Shown piece by piece: positions 25,083 through 33,880 of a stretch of DNA of 64,000 nt. Position 1 is the first letter of the stretch; every line of letters starts with the position of its first letter. The notes beneath the pieces are model-generated. The model searched no databases and was not told the origin of the DNA. It was given only the letters and a program-made list of their open reading frames with translations. The position numbers and the translations under genes were made by a program. The DNA is from an uncultured Candidatus Saccharibacteria bacterium (GTDB lineage: Bacteria > Patescibacteriota > Saccharimonadia > Saccharimonadales > Saccharimonadaceae): assembly GCA_938036785.1 (NCBI GenBank), contig CALHWE010000011.1:124001-188000 (forward strand), in the 5' to 3' direction.

Positions 25083-25904
25083 GCCAAAGAAACTATGAAA
25101 GTAACAAATCTTTTGCAACGAAAAAACCGCATCTTGCTGCGCGAGTTGGTCGTAACGGACTTCAAGCTACGCTACCAGGGATCGGTGCTAGGCTATTTGT
25201 GGTCAATCCTCAAACCGATATTTTTGTTTATTATTTTGTATATTGTGTTCGATAAATTCCTCGGCCTTGGTAAGCAAGTCGAGCACTATCCGGTGTATCT
25301 TTTAGTGGGAATTGTGCTATGGAACTTCTTTAGTGAAGCGACGGTGCAAGGGCTACAGTCGATCGTCTCGCGCGGCGACCTTATCCGCAAGATCAACTTC
25401 CCCAAGTATATTATCGTTATCTCAGGTACGATCTCGGCCTTTATCAACCTTGCCATCAACATGGTGGTGATTTTAGGTTTTTGTTTGGTTAATGGCGTAC
25501 AGTGGTCGCTTGAGGGATTGTTGGTTATTCCACTCATCCTCGAGCTCTATGTACTCTCCTTGGCGGTGGCATTTTTCCTTGCGACGATCAATGTGAAATA
25601 CCGCGATATTGGCTACCTATGGGAGATCTTTATGCAGGCTGCCTTCTATGCCACGCCGGTTATTTATCCTTTGCAGATGGTAATGGAGCGCATGCCAGCT
25701 GCTGCGCCATATCTCATGCTCAACCCAGCAGCCCAGATCATCCAAGACGTCCGCCAAGTGCTCGTAACACCCCAGACTATCCAGCTCTACGATCTTGTTT
25801 CCTTCCCGTGGGTGCTCATTCCATTTATTTCGATTATCATTATCATTCTGTTGGCGGTGTTTTATTTCCGGCGCAACCAACAGTATTTTGCGGAGAGTAT
25901 CTAG
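25080..25904 (+). CDS. wzm: ABC-2 type polysaccharide export permease (Wzm-like)
   Basis: 274 residues from ATG 25080 (an alternative ATG is at 25095). LVVTDFKLRYQGSVLGYLWS is the conserved N-terminal amphipathic segment of Wzm/TagG permeases, followed by six hydrophobic helices. The stop abuts the ATPase start (TAGATG). With the Wzt partner it would export a completed lipid-linked polysaccharide across the cytoplasmic membrane. Confidence 0.93.
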   Translation: MAKETMKVTNLLQRKNRILLRELVVTDFKLRYQGSVLGYLWSILKPIFLFIILYIVFDKFLGLGKQVEHYPVYLLVGIVLWNFFSEATVQGLQSIVSRGDLIRKINFPKYIIVISGTISAFINLAINMVVILGFCLVNGVQWSLEGLLVIPLILELYVLSLAVAFFLATINVKYRDIGYLWEIFMQAAFYATPVIYPLQMVMERMPAAAPYLMLNPAAQIIQDVRQVLVTPQTIQLYDLVSFPWVLIPFISIIIIILLAVFYFRRNQQYFAESI

Positions 25905-27065
25905 ATGGCGCAACCAATCGTTGTTATCAATAACCTCACGAAGTCCTTCAAGATCCCGCTGGAGGCAAGTTCGGGCATCAAGCAAAAACTCATTAATCTC
26001 CTCAAGGGGCGCAAAGGGTATCGGGTTTTTACACCACTTAAGGATATCGACTTTACCATCAACGAGGGTGATTTCTTTGGTATTGTTGGGCGCAATGGCT
26101 CAGGTAAGAGTACGCTACTCAAGACAATCGCTGGTATCTACACCCCCAATAGCGGAAGTGTCGAGGTGGGTGGCTCGCTGGTGCCGTTTATCGAGCTGGG
26201 TGTTGGCTTTAACCCAGAGCTGACTGGCCGCGAGAATGTCTTTCTCAATGGTGCACTGCTCGGCTTTAGCCACGACGAGATGGAGGCAATGTATGATAAA
26301 ATCGTCGACTTTGCCGAGCTGGGTGACTTTATGGAGGAGCGGCTCAAGAATTATTCCAGTGGGATGCAGGTGCGCCTGGCTTTCTCTATCGCCATTCGTG
26401 CCCATGCCGATATCTTACTCCTAGATGAAGTCTTGGCGGTAGGAGATGAAGCCTTCCAAAAGAAGTGCTATGCTTACTTCGATAAGCTCAAGCGCGAAAA
26501 GCGCACCGTTATCCTCGTCACGCATGATATGTCGGCGGTAGAGCGCTTTTGCAACAAGGCGGTATTTATCGAGGATGGGAAGGTGAAGATGATCGGCAAG
26601 CCATACCGCATCGCCGCCGCCTATAGTCGGAGCAACATTAAGAGCTACAACGAGTCAGAAGGGCTAGACGAGCAAATATCAGATGACTTCGACATTACAC
26701 TGCGTGGCAGTGATGGCAACGAACAGACGGTGTATGAGTATAACGAAACTATGACGGTGGAGTTAGAGTGGCAGCAAACAGGGGTCAAGCACGTTGGTGT
26801 CGCAATCTTCCGCGAGAATGGCGAGTATGTCTATGGCCCTAACACCTACCAAGAAAAAGTGAAGATTGCTGGCAAGAATCGTGCGACCTACACAGTGCAG
26901 CTCAACCTCAACGAGGGGAGTTACTTCATCAAGGCTGGCTTGATGGGGGCGGACGACACGAAGACAATCGCCTTTACTGAGGAGGGGCCGCACTTCTCGG
27001 TGCAACGTGATTATGATCATGGCCGGTGGGGTGGTGTTACCAAGCTCAAGCATACCTGGAAATAG
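25905..27065 (+). CDS. wzt: Polysaccharide ABC exporter ATPase with C-terminal Wzt-type binding domain
   Basis: 386 residues. Walker A GRNGSGKST (about 64-72), signature YSSGMQVRLAFSIAIRAHAD and Walker B DILLLDEVLAVGDE are intact. After residue ~245 an extra beta-rich domain (VELEWQQTGVKHVGVAIF) matches the Wzt_C carbohydrate-binding module, which recognises a modified chain end in E. coli O8/O9a systems. That suggests the exported glycan carries a terminal tag. The gene follows wzm without spacing and precedes two glycosyltransferases in the same operon. Confidence 0.94.
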   Translation: MAQPIVVINNLTKSFKIPLEASSGIKQKLINLLKGRKGYRVFTPLKDIDFTINEGDFFGIVGRNGSGKSTLLKTIAGIYTPNSGSVEVGGSLVPFIELGVGFNPELTGRENVFLNGALLGFSHDEMEAMYDKIVDFAELGDFMEERLKNYSSGMQVRLAFSIAIRAHADILLLDEVLAVGDEAFQKKCYAYFDKLKREKRTVILVTHDMSAVERFCNKAVFIEDGKVKMIGKPYRIAAAYSRSNIKSYNESEGLDEQISDDFDITLRGSDGNEQTVYEYNETMTVELEWQQTGVKHVGVAIFRENGEYVYGPNTYQEKVKIAGKNRATYTVQLNLNEGSYFIKAGLMGADDTKTIAFTEEGPHFSVQRDYDHGRWGGVTKLKHTWK

Positions 27066-27071
27066 GGAGAA

Positions 27072-28487
27072 ATGTCGTATATATTACATCGTTTGACGCA
27101 CCTTATCAAAGCCAATCGCCATCTCCACCGCGCGGTACGTTACCTCCTAGCGCCGTATCGAGTCTATCTTGATGCTCGCCAGCGCCGCATCTACGATGCA
27201 TGGCAGCGTCAGCATACTGAGCAGCCACCAGCACTTGCCTCACTTACTGAGCAGCCGCTTATCTCCATCATCGTACCGACGTATAATACGCCGATTCCAT
27301 TTCTGCGAGAGATGGTACAGTCTGTGGTGGCGCAGTCGTACCCACATTGGGAACTTATCCTCGTTGACGATGCCTCGACTAATGAGACTACTCGCCAGGC
27401 GATTCGTGACCTAGCCGAGGACATACCGCAGCTCAAGCCGTTCTTTTTGGACAAGAACCATCACATTGCTGGTGCAACCAACTATGGCATCGCACAGGCT
27501 ACGGGCGAATACATTGCGCTGCTTGACCATGATGATACTCTCCACCCTGATGCACTTCTGTGGGTTGCGGCCGCGATCGACCGCACTGACGCGCAGTTTG
27601 TCTACACCGATGAGACGAAGATGGATGAACATGGCCGGCCCTATCAGCCGTTCTTTAAGCCCGACTGGAACGCAGATTTTTTGCGCGCGGTGAATTACAT
27701 TACGCACTTTGCCGTCATGTCGCGCCAGTTACTCACAGAGGTCGGCGGTGAAGATGGAGCGTATAATGGCACGCAGGATTGGGAGTTGTTCTTGCGTCTG
27801 ACGCGGGCTTTGCAGCCCGAGCAGATTGCTCATGTGCCGCATATCCTCTACTATTGGCGTGTTCACCAAGCCTCTACGGCGAAAGATCTTGATGCTAAGC
27901 CTTACGTCATCGATGCGCAGCGCCGCGCTCTCGAAGCGGATAGCGCCGCTCGCCAGGTGCAGACCCAGGTAGAGCGTGACCCGCAGTATGGTGCTCAGTG
28001 GCAGATGAGCTATAGCTTAGGCCAAGTATATAGCACTGACACCGCGTCGTTTGATGAGTCGACCACTGTTGGTCAACTGCTTGAGATAACTACCGCCGAG
28101 ATGATATGCCTGACGCAGTATAATGCGCTGCCTGCTGCCACGCTGCAGCACCTCGCTGCCGATGCTGCTCGCCCAATGATTGGTGCGGTGGCGCCACGGA
28201 TTGCCGATGAGCAGCAGGTGATTGCAAATTTGTCGTCGATTTTGCAGCCATCGGTGGTAGGTCTGCTTCAGCAGCTCAACCGGCGCTCATTTACCAAACA
28301 TATCTACTTGACAGCCCGCTATAATCTTGGTATTATTGACGCACCAACAGTGGTGGTGGCGCGCACCAAACTTGCTGCTCTTGCGCCAGATACACCGCTT
28401 ACCAGTGCTCAGATAACTGCTGCACTCTGTGGTAAAGGATACAACACACTATATAACCCGCACGTAACGCCAGAGGAGGACGTATGA
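27072..28487 (+). CDS. Glycosyltransferase family 2
   Basis: 471 residues. A basic N-terminal region of about 70 residues precedes the GT-A domain: ISIIVPTYNTPIPFLREM, ILVDDASTNE, ALLDHDDTLHPDALLW (DHDD metal site) and NGTQDWELFLRL. The last ~150 residues are of unknown role. It resembles the O-antigen/capsule GT2 enzymes often found as two-domain proteins with a GT4 half; here the next gene (4-bp ATGA overlap) is a GT-B protein. Substrate unknown. Confidence 0.87.
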   Translation: MSYILHRLTHLIKANRHLHRAVRYLLAPYRVYLDARQRRIYDAWQRQHTEQPPALASLTEQPLISIIVPTYNTPIPFLREMVQSVVAQSYPHWELILVDDASTNETTRQAIRDLAEDIPQLKPFFLDKNHHIAGATNYGIAQATGEYIALLDHDDTLHPDALLWVAAAIDRTDAQFVYTDETKMDEHGRPYQPFFKPDWNADFLRAVNYITHFAVMSRQLLTEVGGEDGAYNGTQDWELFLRLTRALQPEQIAHVPHILYYWRVHQASTAKDLDAKPYVIDAQRRALEADSAARQVQTQVERDPQYGAQWQMSYSLGQVYSTDTASFDESTTVGQLLEITTAEMICLTQYNALPAATLQHLAADAARPMIGAVAPRIADEQQVIANLSSILQPSVVGLLQQLNRRSFTKHIYLTARYNLGIIDAPTVVVARTKLAALAPDTPLTSAQITAALCGKGYNTLYNPHVTPEEDV

Positions 28488-30700
28488 TCGGTAAAGTACA
28501 CAAAGCCGCCAAGAAAAGCATGAAGATTATCAAAGACGATGGAATGATTGGCTTTGGTAAGCGCGCCACGAAGTATGCCTATTATCGTAAATTCCCCGAG
28601 CGCAAACAGAAGTATTACAAAGATATTCTTTTTATTAACGGCTGCACCTTGCCGCACCCTGAACGCTACCGCGTGGCACACCAAATGGAGCAGTTGATGT
28701 CGCAGGGGCTAACGGTGGAGAGTGTGTTTTATGATCGACTCTCGCTGGATGATCTCAAGTATTATCGTGGCTTCGTCTTCTTTCGTTGCCCAGTGACAGA
28801 GACGGTGCGGGAGTTTATCAAGCAAGCAAAGTTCTTCAACAAGACCTGCTTCTTTGATATCGACGATCTTGTCATCGATCAAACGTACACCGATGGCATC
28901 AAATACGTCCAGCAGATGAACCAAGCCGATAAGCAGCTCTACGACGATGGAGTGAACCGCATGCGCGAGACACTTAAGCTTTGTGATCACGTTGTGACGA
29001 CTACGACACAACTGCGCGATGAACTGCAAAAGTACACTACCGGTGATGTACTGATTAACCGCAATGCTGCCTCTGATGAGATGATCAAGACGTCCAATAT
29101 GGCGCTGGAAGACCTTAAGGAAGGTATCATCGAGAAGGATGAGAATAAGCTGATCATTGGGTACTTTAGTGGGAGTATTACGCACAATGAGGACTTTGAG
29201 CTAGTCATTCCAGACTTGATTCGGCTGTTCGATGCGTATCCGCAGCTCCACCTCAAGATTGCTGGTATTCTCGACGTACCGACCGCGCTTGAACCATATA
29301 AAGAGCGAGTAATGACGTCAGGCTTTGTCGATTGGCGTGAGCTACCTAAGGTGATGGTGGACTGCGATATTATTCTTGCACCACTGGTCGATACGATCTT
29401 TAACCGTGCGAAGTCTGAGAACAAATGGCTTGAGGCTGGTCTCGTTAAGGTGCCGACGGTGGCGAGTCAGGTGGGGGCCTTTGCCGAGCAAGTGAAGGAC
29501 GGCGAGACGGGCCTCTTGGTTGGCGCGGATAACGATTGGTATGCAGCGCTCGATCGCCTCATTACCGACAAAACACTGCGCACTCAGCTGGGTGAAAATG
29601 CACACAAGATTGCCGCCAATGATTATTCGACGGTCTACACTGGTTACACGCTTGCATCGTTTATACGGGAACGCTTAGCGCGCAATATTGGCTTTGTTTT
29701 GCCTTCGACGGATATCTCGGGTGGAGTGATCGTTGCCGTCAAACATGCCGATATCCTGCGCAAGGCGGGCTGGGATGTAACACTGATCGATTCAGTGAGT
29801 AAGCATGCCCTTAAGCAGGCCAAAAAGACCTACCAATACCGCTCTGAATTGCCAGGTTTTAATGTTATTACAGCGCACAAGACGAAGATAGAGGCCTTCT
29901 TTGACACGCAAGTGGCGACGCTGTGGTCAACGGTAGAGATTATCAAAAAGCACCCCAATGTACGCAATCGGCTCTACTTCGTCCAGAACTTCGAGACTGA
30001 TTTTTATATCCCCGGTACGGGTGGACCACGCTTCGCGGCGAACGCATCATACTGTGACCAGTCGGGTGTGCGCTACGTAACAATGTCGCTCTGGTGCCAG
30101 AAGTGGCTTAAAGATATGTTTGGCAAGGATGCGAAGTATGTCTCGAACGGCATCGATATTGAGTATTATCCATACCGCGAGCGCGATTTTAACAGTGGTC
30201 GCAGGATAAAAATCCTCGTTGAGGGCGATAGCAAGAGCGAGTATAAGAACACCGACGAAGCCTTCCGCATTATCAACCAACTCGACCCTGCGAAGTATGA
30301 AATTTCATACTTATCGTACCGCAAAGAGCCCAAGGACTGGTACCGCGTCGATACATTCTACAATCGCATTGCACCCGAGAAGGTCGGCGAAGTATACGCC
30401 AGCTGTGACATTCTCATCAAAACAAGCATCCTCGAGAGCTTCTCCTATCCACCACTCGAGATAATGGCAACTGGTGGTCTTGCGGTAGTAGTGCCTAATG
30501 GCGGTAATGTCGAGTATCTCAAGGATGGTGAGAACTGCCTCCTTTACCAGCAGGGTGATATAGCGGCTGGTGTAGCGGCCGTAGAGCGCCTGGTAGCGGA
30601 CAAAGCACTGCGCGACAAGCTCATCGCTGGTGGCCGCCAAACTGCCAACGACTATCAATGGAAGAATATTGAGGAGAAAGTGGCAGCGATTTACGAATAA
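28484..30700 (+). CDS. Large GT-B (GT4-like) two-domain glycosyltransferase
   Basis: 738 residues with two successive GT-B-like regions. The first (about 40-395) contains FFRCPVTETVREFI, FDIDDLVID and ENKWLEAGLVKVPTVAS; the second (about 396-738) starts NIGFVLPSTDISGGVIVA and carries SFSYPPLEIMATGGLAVVV, a GT4 donor-site motif. It probably extends the glycan exported by wzm/wzt, perhaps with two linkages per enzyme. Its start overlaps the preceding GT2 gene, and a strong terminator follows. Confidence 0.85.
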   Translation: MIGKVHKAAKKSMKIIKDDGMIGFGKRATKYAYYRKFPERKQKYYKDILFINGCTLPHPERYRVAHQMEQLMSQGLTVESVFYDRLSLDDLKYYRGFVFFRCPVTETVREFIKQAKFFNKTCFFDIDDLVIDQTYTDGIKYVQQMNQADKQLYDDGVNRMRETLKLCDHVVTTTTQLRDELQKYTTGDVLINRNAASDEMIKTSNMALEDLKEGIIEKDENKLIIGYFSGSITHNEDFELVIPDLIRLFDAYPQLHLKIAGILDVPTALEPYKERVMTSGFVDWRELPKVMVDCDIILAPLVDTIFNRAKSENKWLEAGLVKVPTVASQVGAFAEQVKDGETGLLVGADNDWYAALDRLITDKTLRTQLGENAHKIAANDYSTVYTGYTLASFIRERLARNIGFVLPSTDISGGVIVAVKHADILRKAGWDVTLIDSVSKHALKQAKKTYQYRSELPGFNVITAHKTKIEAFFDTQVATLWSTVEIIKKHPNVRNRLYFVQNFETDFYIPGTGGPRFAANASYCDQSGVRYVTMSLWCQKWLKDMFGKDAKYVSNGIDIEYYPYRERDFNSGRRIKILVEGDSKSEYKNTDEAFRIINQLDPAKYEISYLSYRKEPKDWYRVDTFYNRIAPEKVGEVYASCDILIKTSILESFSYPPLEIMATGGLAVVVPNGGNVEYLKDGENCLLYQQGDIAAGVAAVERLVADKALRDKLIAGGRQTANDYQWKNIEEKVAAIYE

Positions 30701-30725
30701 AGTTGTTGTCTTGTTATAACGTATG

Positions 30726-30757
30726 ACACTCCTCCCGCAGGTATGGGAGGAGTGTTT
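30726..30757. terminator. Bidirectional terminator between converging genes
   Basis: Perfect 11-bp stem ACACTCCTCCC / GGGAGGAGTGT (30726-30736, 30745-30755) with an 8-nt loop, followed by TTT. It ends the wzm-wzt-glycosyltransferase operon and may also stop the converging ChW-repeat gene. Confidence 0.85.
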
Positions 30758-30767
30758 TCTATGTTGA

Positions 30768-33077
30768 TCACTCGTTACTCTTCTCGACGAGCTTAATCAT
30801 CACTGCTTCGACATGTGAGCCGGGCCGGTCGCCAGCTACTTCGCCATTCTTTTTCCAGCCCTGCCAACCTACCCAGGAGAGGTGAGTGTTGTAATAAATA
30901 TCGTAGCGAGCGGCGTCGATGGGGCTAAGGCTAAGCTTGAGGGCTTCGAGCGCTTTGCTCTGGCCAGTCGTGCCACAAGGCTGTGATGATGAGAGAGTGG
31001 CTGATGGGAGCCACTGGCCAGCAGTTTTTGCTTCGCACTGGATGGTAATAGGTGAACCATCGCGCAGCGATACGGCTTTACCAAGGCGGATTGCCTCGAG
31101 GTAGCGTGATTTGCCAGTGGTGCCAGCCATGATAGGGTGTGACACATCGGGCATCCAGCCGATGTATCCTACATGGGCAGCGTAGCTCAGTTGGTAGAGA
31201 TCGGGCACAGCAGTATTGGTTGGGTTATAAAAGGCACCACCAGGCAAGCTGAGTGTATGCTTCGGCACAAGGCGCACCTCGAGTGCTTCGAGCTGCCGGT
31301 AAGCGCCAGTCGAACCAGCAGGCTGGCCATTCTTAGCCCAGCCCATCCAGCCGACGTATTGCGAGTAACCTCGGTACCAGATATCGTATGCAGCGGCAAG
31401 TTTGCCAGTAAGTAAGAAGCGGACTGCCTCAATGGAGCGGAACTGCCCTGTAGTGCCGGATACGTCGCCCGCTTGTTTCCAATCTTGCCAGCCGACGTAG
31501 CTAACGTGTGATGAATATTGGATGTTGCCTGGCAGGCCCGTTGTGTTGTGGAGCGATGCTTTGATGGCTTCGATGCGGCGGCTTTGGCCAGTGGTACCGC
31601 TCATCATCTCATCGCGCACTTCTGGCTGCCAGCCAACCATACCGACATGTGAGCTGAGTGAGAGTCTAAGGGGTGATGGGTCGCCATGTGTTGCAATATT
31701 TTTATACGCTACTCCAGATGACTCAGGTGCAGGCGTTCCTTTACGCACAAGCTTTATTTCGATCGCTTCGATAGCATTGTTAGCTCCGCCAGTTACACCA
31801 GCTACTTCACCATTCTTAGCCCAGCCCATCCAACCAATATAGCTCACGTGGGTGCGATAGTAGATGTCGTACGCCTGGGCGAGAGTACCAGTTGGCTGGA
31901 TTTTGACGGCGGTGATTGGCCGGCCAAGCCCTGTTGTACCCGATTGCATACTACCCTGTACAGTGGGCTGCCAACCGCGCTCGTTGCTGTATGAAGTATA
32001 AGTTACCTCACCATCGATCGTGAGAGCTTGCATTGCCTTGCTTTGACCCGTGACGCCTGTAATGCCACGGTTATGAATTATCCCTGTCCAGCCGATGTAG
32101 CTGCTGTGCGATCGGAAGCTGATGAGTGGCCGGCTATGCTGGGTCGAGCCAAACCAGTCATTCCACACCCGCCAGAAGTTGCGGTTGCCATAGGCGCTGC
32201 AATGATCACCTAGGCCATACATATTAGCCAGGGCTGCTTGATTGGGCTGGTAGGGTGTGTAGGTGTAGAGTGCTGCTGTGGCTTTGCTCTCGATATACAC
32301 ATCGCCAGCGCCGCAGCCTCGCTGCACCACATTCCACAGGATACGATTGGTCGCAAACGGCTTTTTGTACGACCACCAAGGTTGCTGCATACTATCGAGA
32401 TACCAGCGGATGAGCTGCGCTCCTGAGGCAACTTGCATCGAGAAGCCAGCATAGTTGCGATCGCAATTGGCACTGCCACCTGGGCCACTATCGGGGCAGT
32501 GCGAGCCCATGGCATAGGTGTATTGGTTTTGGAGGGGCCAGGTGTCAGAGGTGAGCGGGCCAGCCGACTCGGTGGCGATCTTTACCAGCAGGACTTTAGG
32601 GTTGAGATTGTTTTGTTTGGCAGCATCATAGATAATTTGCGCGGCACTGACTGCTCCAGCGGGGATCGTTCCACTGAAGTTATTGGCAGGGATGTAATTG
32701 CCCGGTGTGTATTTAGGTACTTCATAATAGTCCTTGAGGCAGACATATGGCGGCCCGTGCCAACCTCGAGCAGCGGCATACTGCGCTCGGCTGATATCGC
32801 GCCGGCCGTGTTCGGCAGCAGGCTGCCGACCATAAGTGTCGCATTGTGGGTTAAGGCTATTGAGAAATGCCTGAATATCTGCCACTGACATATCTTCGCT
32901 ATTAGTAAAGAGCAGATCATCAACGATATTGCCTGCTCGCCAATCGGCTGCCGTTACTGCTCGGGCTGGGCGGGAGAGGATGGTTGCAGCAAATAAACTC
33001 ACACACAAAACACCAGCAAGAATATACCGCCAATATGTCGAGAAGGGACGAGCGGTGGAATATGATTGAGCCATCAT
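30768..33077 (-). CDS. Secreted surface protein with nine ChW repeats
   Basis: 769 residues. A hydrophobic segment ending RPARA at about residue 39 is a likely signal peptide. An N-terminal domain of about 270 residues contains IQAFLNSLNPQCDTYG, LLVKIATESAGPL and HCPDSGPGGSANCD, possibly a hydrolase-like or lysozyme-like domain. From about residue 320 to the end are nine repeats of about 45 residues of the clostridial hydrophobic W type (YIGWMGWAKNGEVAG-TG pattern). ChW repeats are found on secreted or wall-bound proteins of Firmicutes and Actinobacteria and are thought to bind cell surfaces. In an epibiont it may act in host attachment. The protein downstream (33078) may be co-transcribed. 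Confidence 0.88.
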   Translation of the reverse strand: MMAQSYSTARPFSTYWRYILAGVLCVSLFAATILSRPARAVTAADWRAGNIVDDLLFTNSEDMSVADIQAFLNSLNPQCDTYGRQPAAEHGRRDISRAQYAAARGWHGPPYVCLKDYYEVPKYTPGNYIPANNFSGTIPAGAVSAAQIIYDAAKQNNLNPKVLLVKIATESAGPLTSDTWPLQNQYTYAMGSHCPDSGPGGSANCDRNYAGFSMQVASGAQLIRWYLDSMQQPWWSYKKPFATNRILWNVVQRGCGAGDVYIESKATAALYTYTPYQPNQAALANMYGLGDHCSAYGNRNFWRVWNDWFGSTQHSRPLISFRSHSSYIGWTGIIHNRGITGVTGQSKAMQALTIDGEVTYTSYSNERGWQPTVQGSMQSGTTGLGRPITAVKIQPTGTLAQAYDIYYRTHVSYIGWMGWAKNGEVAGVTGGANNAIEAIEIKLVRKGTPAPESSGVAYKNIATHGDPSPLRLSLSSHVGMVGWQPEVRDEMMSGTTGQSRRIEAIKASLHNTTGLPGNIQYSSHVSYVGWQDWKQAGDVSGTTGQFRSIEAVRFLLTGKLAAAYDIWYRGYSQYVGWMGWAKNGQPAGSTGAYRQLEALEVRLVPKHTLSLPGGAFYNPTNTAVPDLYQLSYAAHVGYIGWMPDVSHPIMAGTTGKSRYLEAIRLGKAVSLRDGSPITIQCEAKTAGQWLPSATLSSSQPCGTTGQSKALEALKLSLSPIDAARYDIYYNTHLSWVGWQGWKKNGEVAGDRPGSHVEAVMIKLVEKSNE
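30780..32130 (-). repeat. Array of nine ChW repeats within the surface-protein gene
   Basis: Nine degenerate units of roughly 45 codons. Each shows a GW pair (GWxxW or GWQ/GWM), a middle (S/A)GTTG-like turn and an IEAI/LEAL end. Units 3, 6 and 9 share WAKNGE/Q- or WKKNGE-type text and units 2, 4 and 7 share a GWQP/GWMP form, so the array looks built from triplets (types A-B-C repeated). Boundaries are approximate. Confidence 0.75.
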
Positions 33078-33653
33078 CTAGCGAATCTCCTTATCAAGTG
33101 TCTTCGTGAGTGCCTTGCCACCAAGCGGCGTGACAGCGAGAGAGATATGCCACATACCTTTGGGTAATGATCGGGCGGGCACAGAGAAGCCAGCACAGGT
33201 GGAATATTCTGGTTGGTAGATGATGGCAGCGTGCTGCTCAGAGCGCTGCTCGCTACTAGTGATCGTCAGCACGCACTGACCAGAGGAAAAGCCTTGTTCT
33301 CTCAGCTTAGTAGTCACAACGACCGTTTCGCCTGACTGCTCGGCAGAGAGCTCAATGTGCTTGGCCGAGGCTGGGACTGGCGCGGGCTGAGCCTGGGTGG
33401 TGCGCTGCTGAGAGGTGTCTTTGGTAGTATTCGTATCGTGGCTGGTGTTGCTGTCTAGAAATGATTCTTTCGTGGTGGCATCGGTCTTGTGCTGCGTTTG
33501 TTTTTGGGCTGGCGTTGGCTCGTCTGACAGGGGCGGCAGCGGGGCAGGGCGCGTTACGATATAGGCACCATAACCACCAGCGACGATGAGCGCAATGCCA
33601 ATACTAATGATGAGCGTGAGACGTTTTTTGGATAGAGGACGTAATAATTTCAT
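33078..33653 (-). CDS. Membrane-anchored hypothetical protein with Ig-like C-terminal domain
   Basis: 191 residues from ATG 33653; an in-frame GTG at 33683 is possible. One transmembrane helix (about 14-36) is followed by a Pro/Thr/Gln/Asp-rich linker and a ~90-residue beta-rich domain with two conserved-looking Cys (CVLTITSS, STCAGFSV), which may form a disulfide. It ends 1 bp before the start of the ChW protein gene, so the two are likely co-expressed and may cooperate at the surface. No family recognised. Confidence 0.7.
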   Translation of the reverse strand: MKLLRPLSKKRLTLIISIGIALIVAGGYGAYIVTRPAPLPPLSDEPTPAQKQTQHKTDATTKESFLDSNTSHDTNTTKDTSQQRTTQAQPAPVPASAKHIELSAEQSGETVVVTTKLREQGFSSGQCVLTITSSEQRSEQHAAIIYQPEYSTCAGFSVPARSLPKGMWHISLAVTPLGGKALTKTLDKEIR

Positions 33654-33880
33654 AATGCTTGTGCTATTAGTGTTCCATGTCACTATAGCATAAGCGTAAT
33701 GAAAGGGGAAGGTGGAAGATAGAATATCAAAAAAATCCTTATATAATCCTATCTTCTCAGTGGTATATCAAAACCCTACCAATTCTCGTATCGCTCTGTT
33801 TGTATTACTCTCTCATTCAAGACACCACAAAGAGTACTGCTTATCCATAAACATCAACCTCCTAATGCTAGCACCGAAAT

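Noticed and set aside
31174..31240. tRNA-like string GTAGCTCAGTTGGTAGAG
   Set aside because: It looks like a tRNA D-arm, but no matching acceptor or T stem follows and it lies inside the ChW-repeat gene, where the minus strand reads YQLSYAAHVGYIGW.
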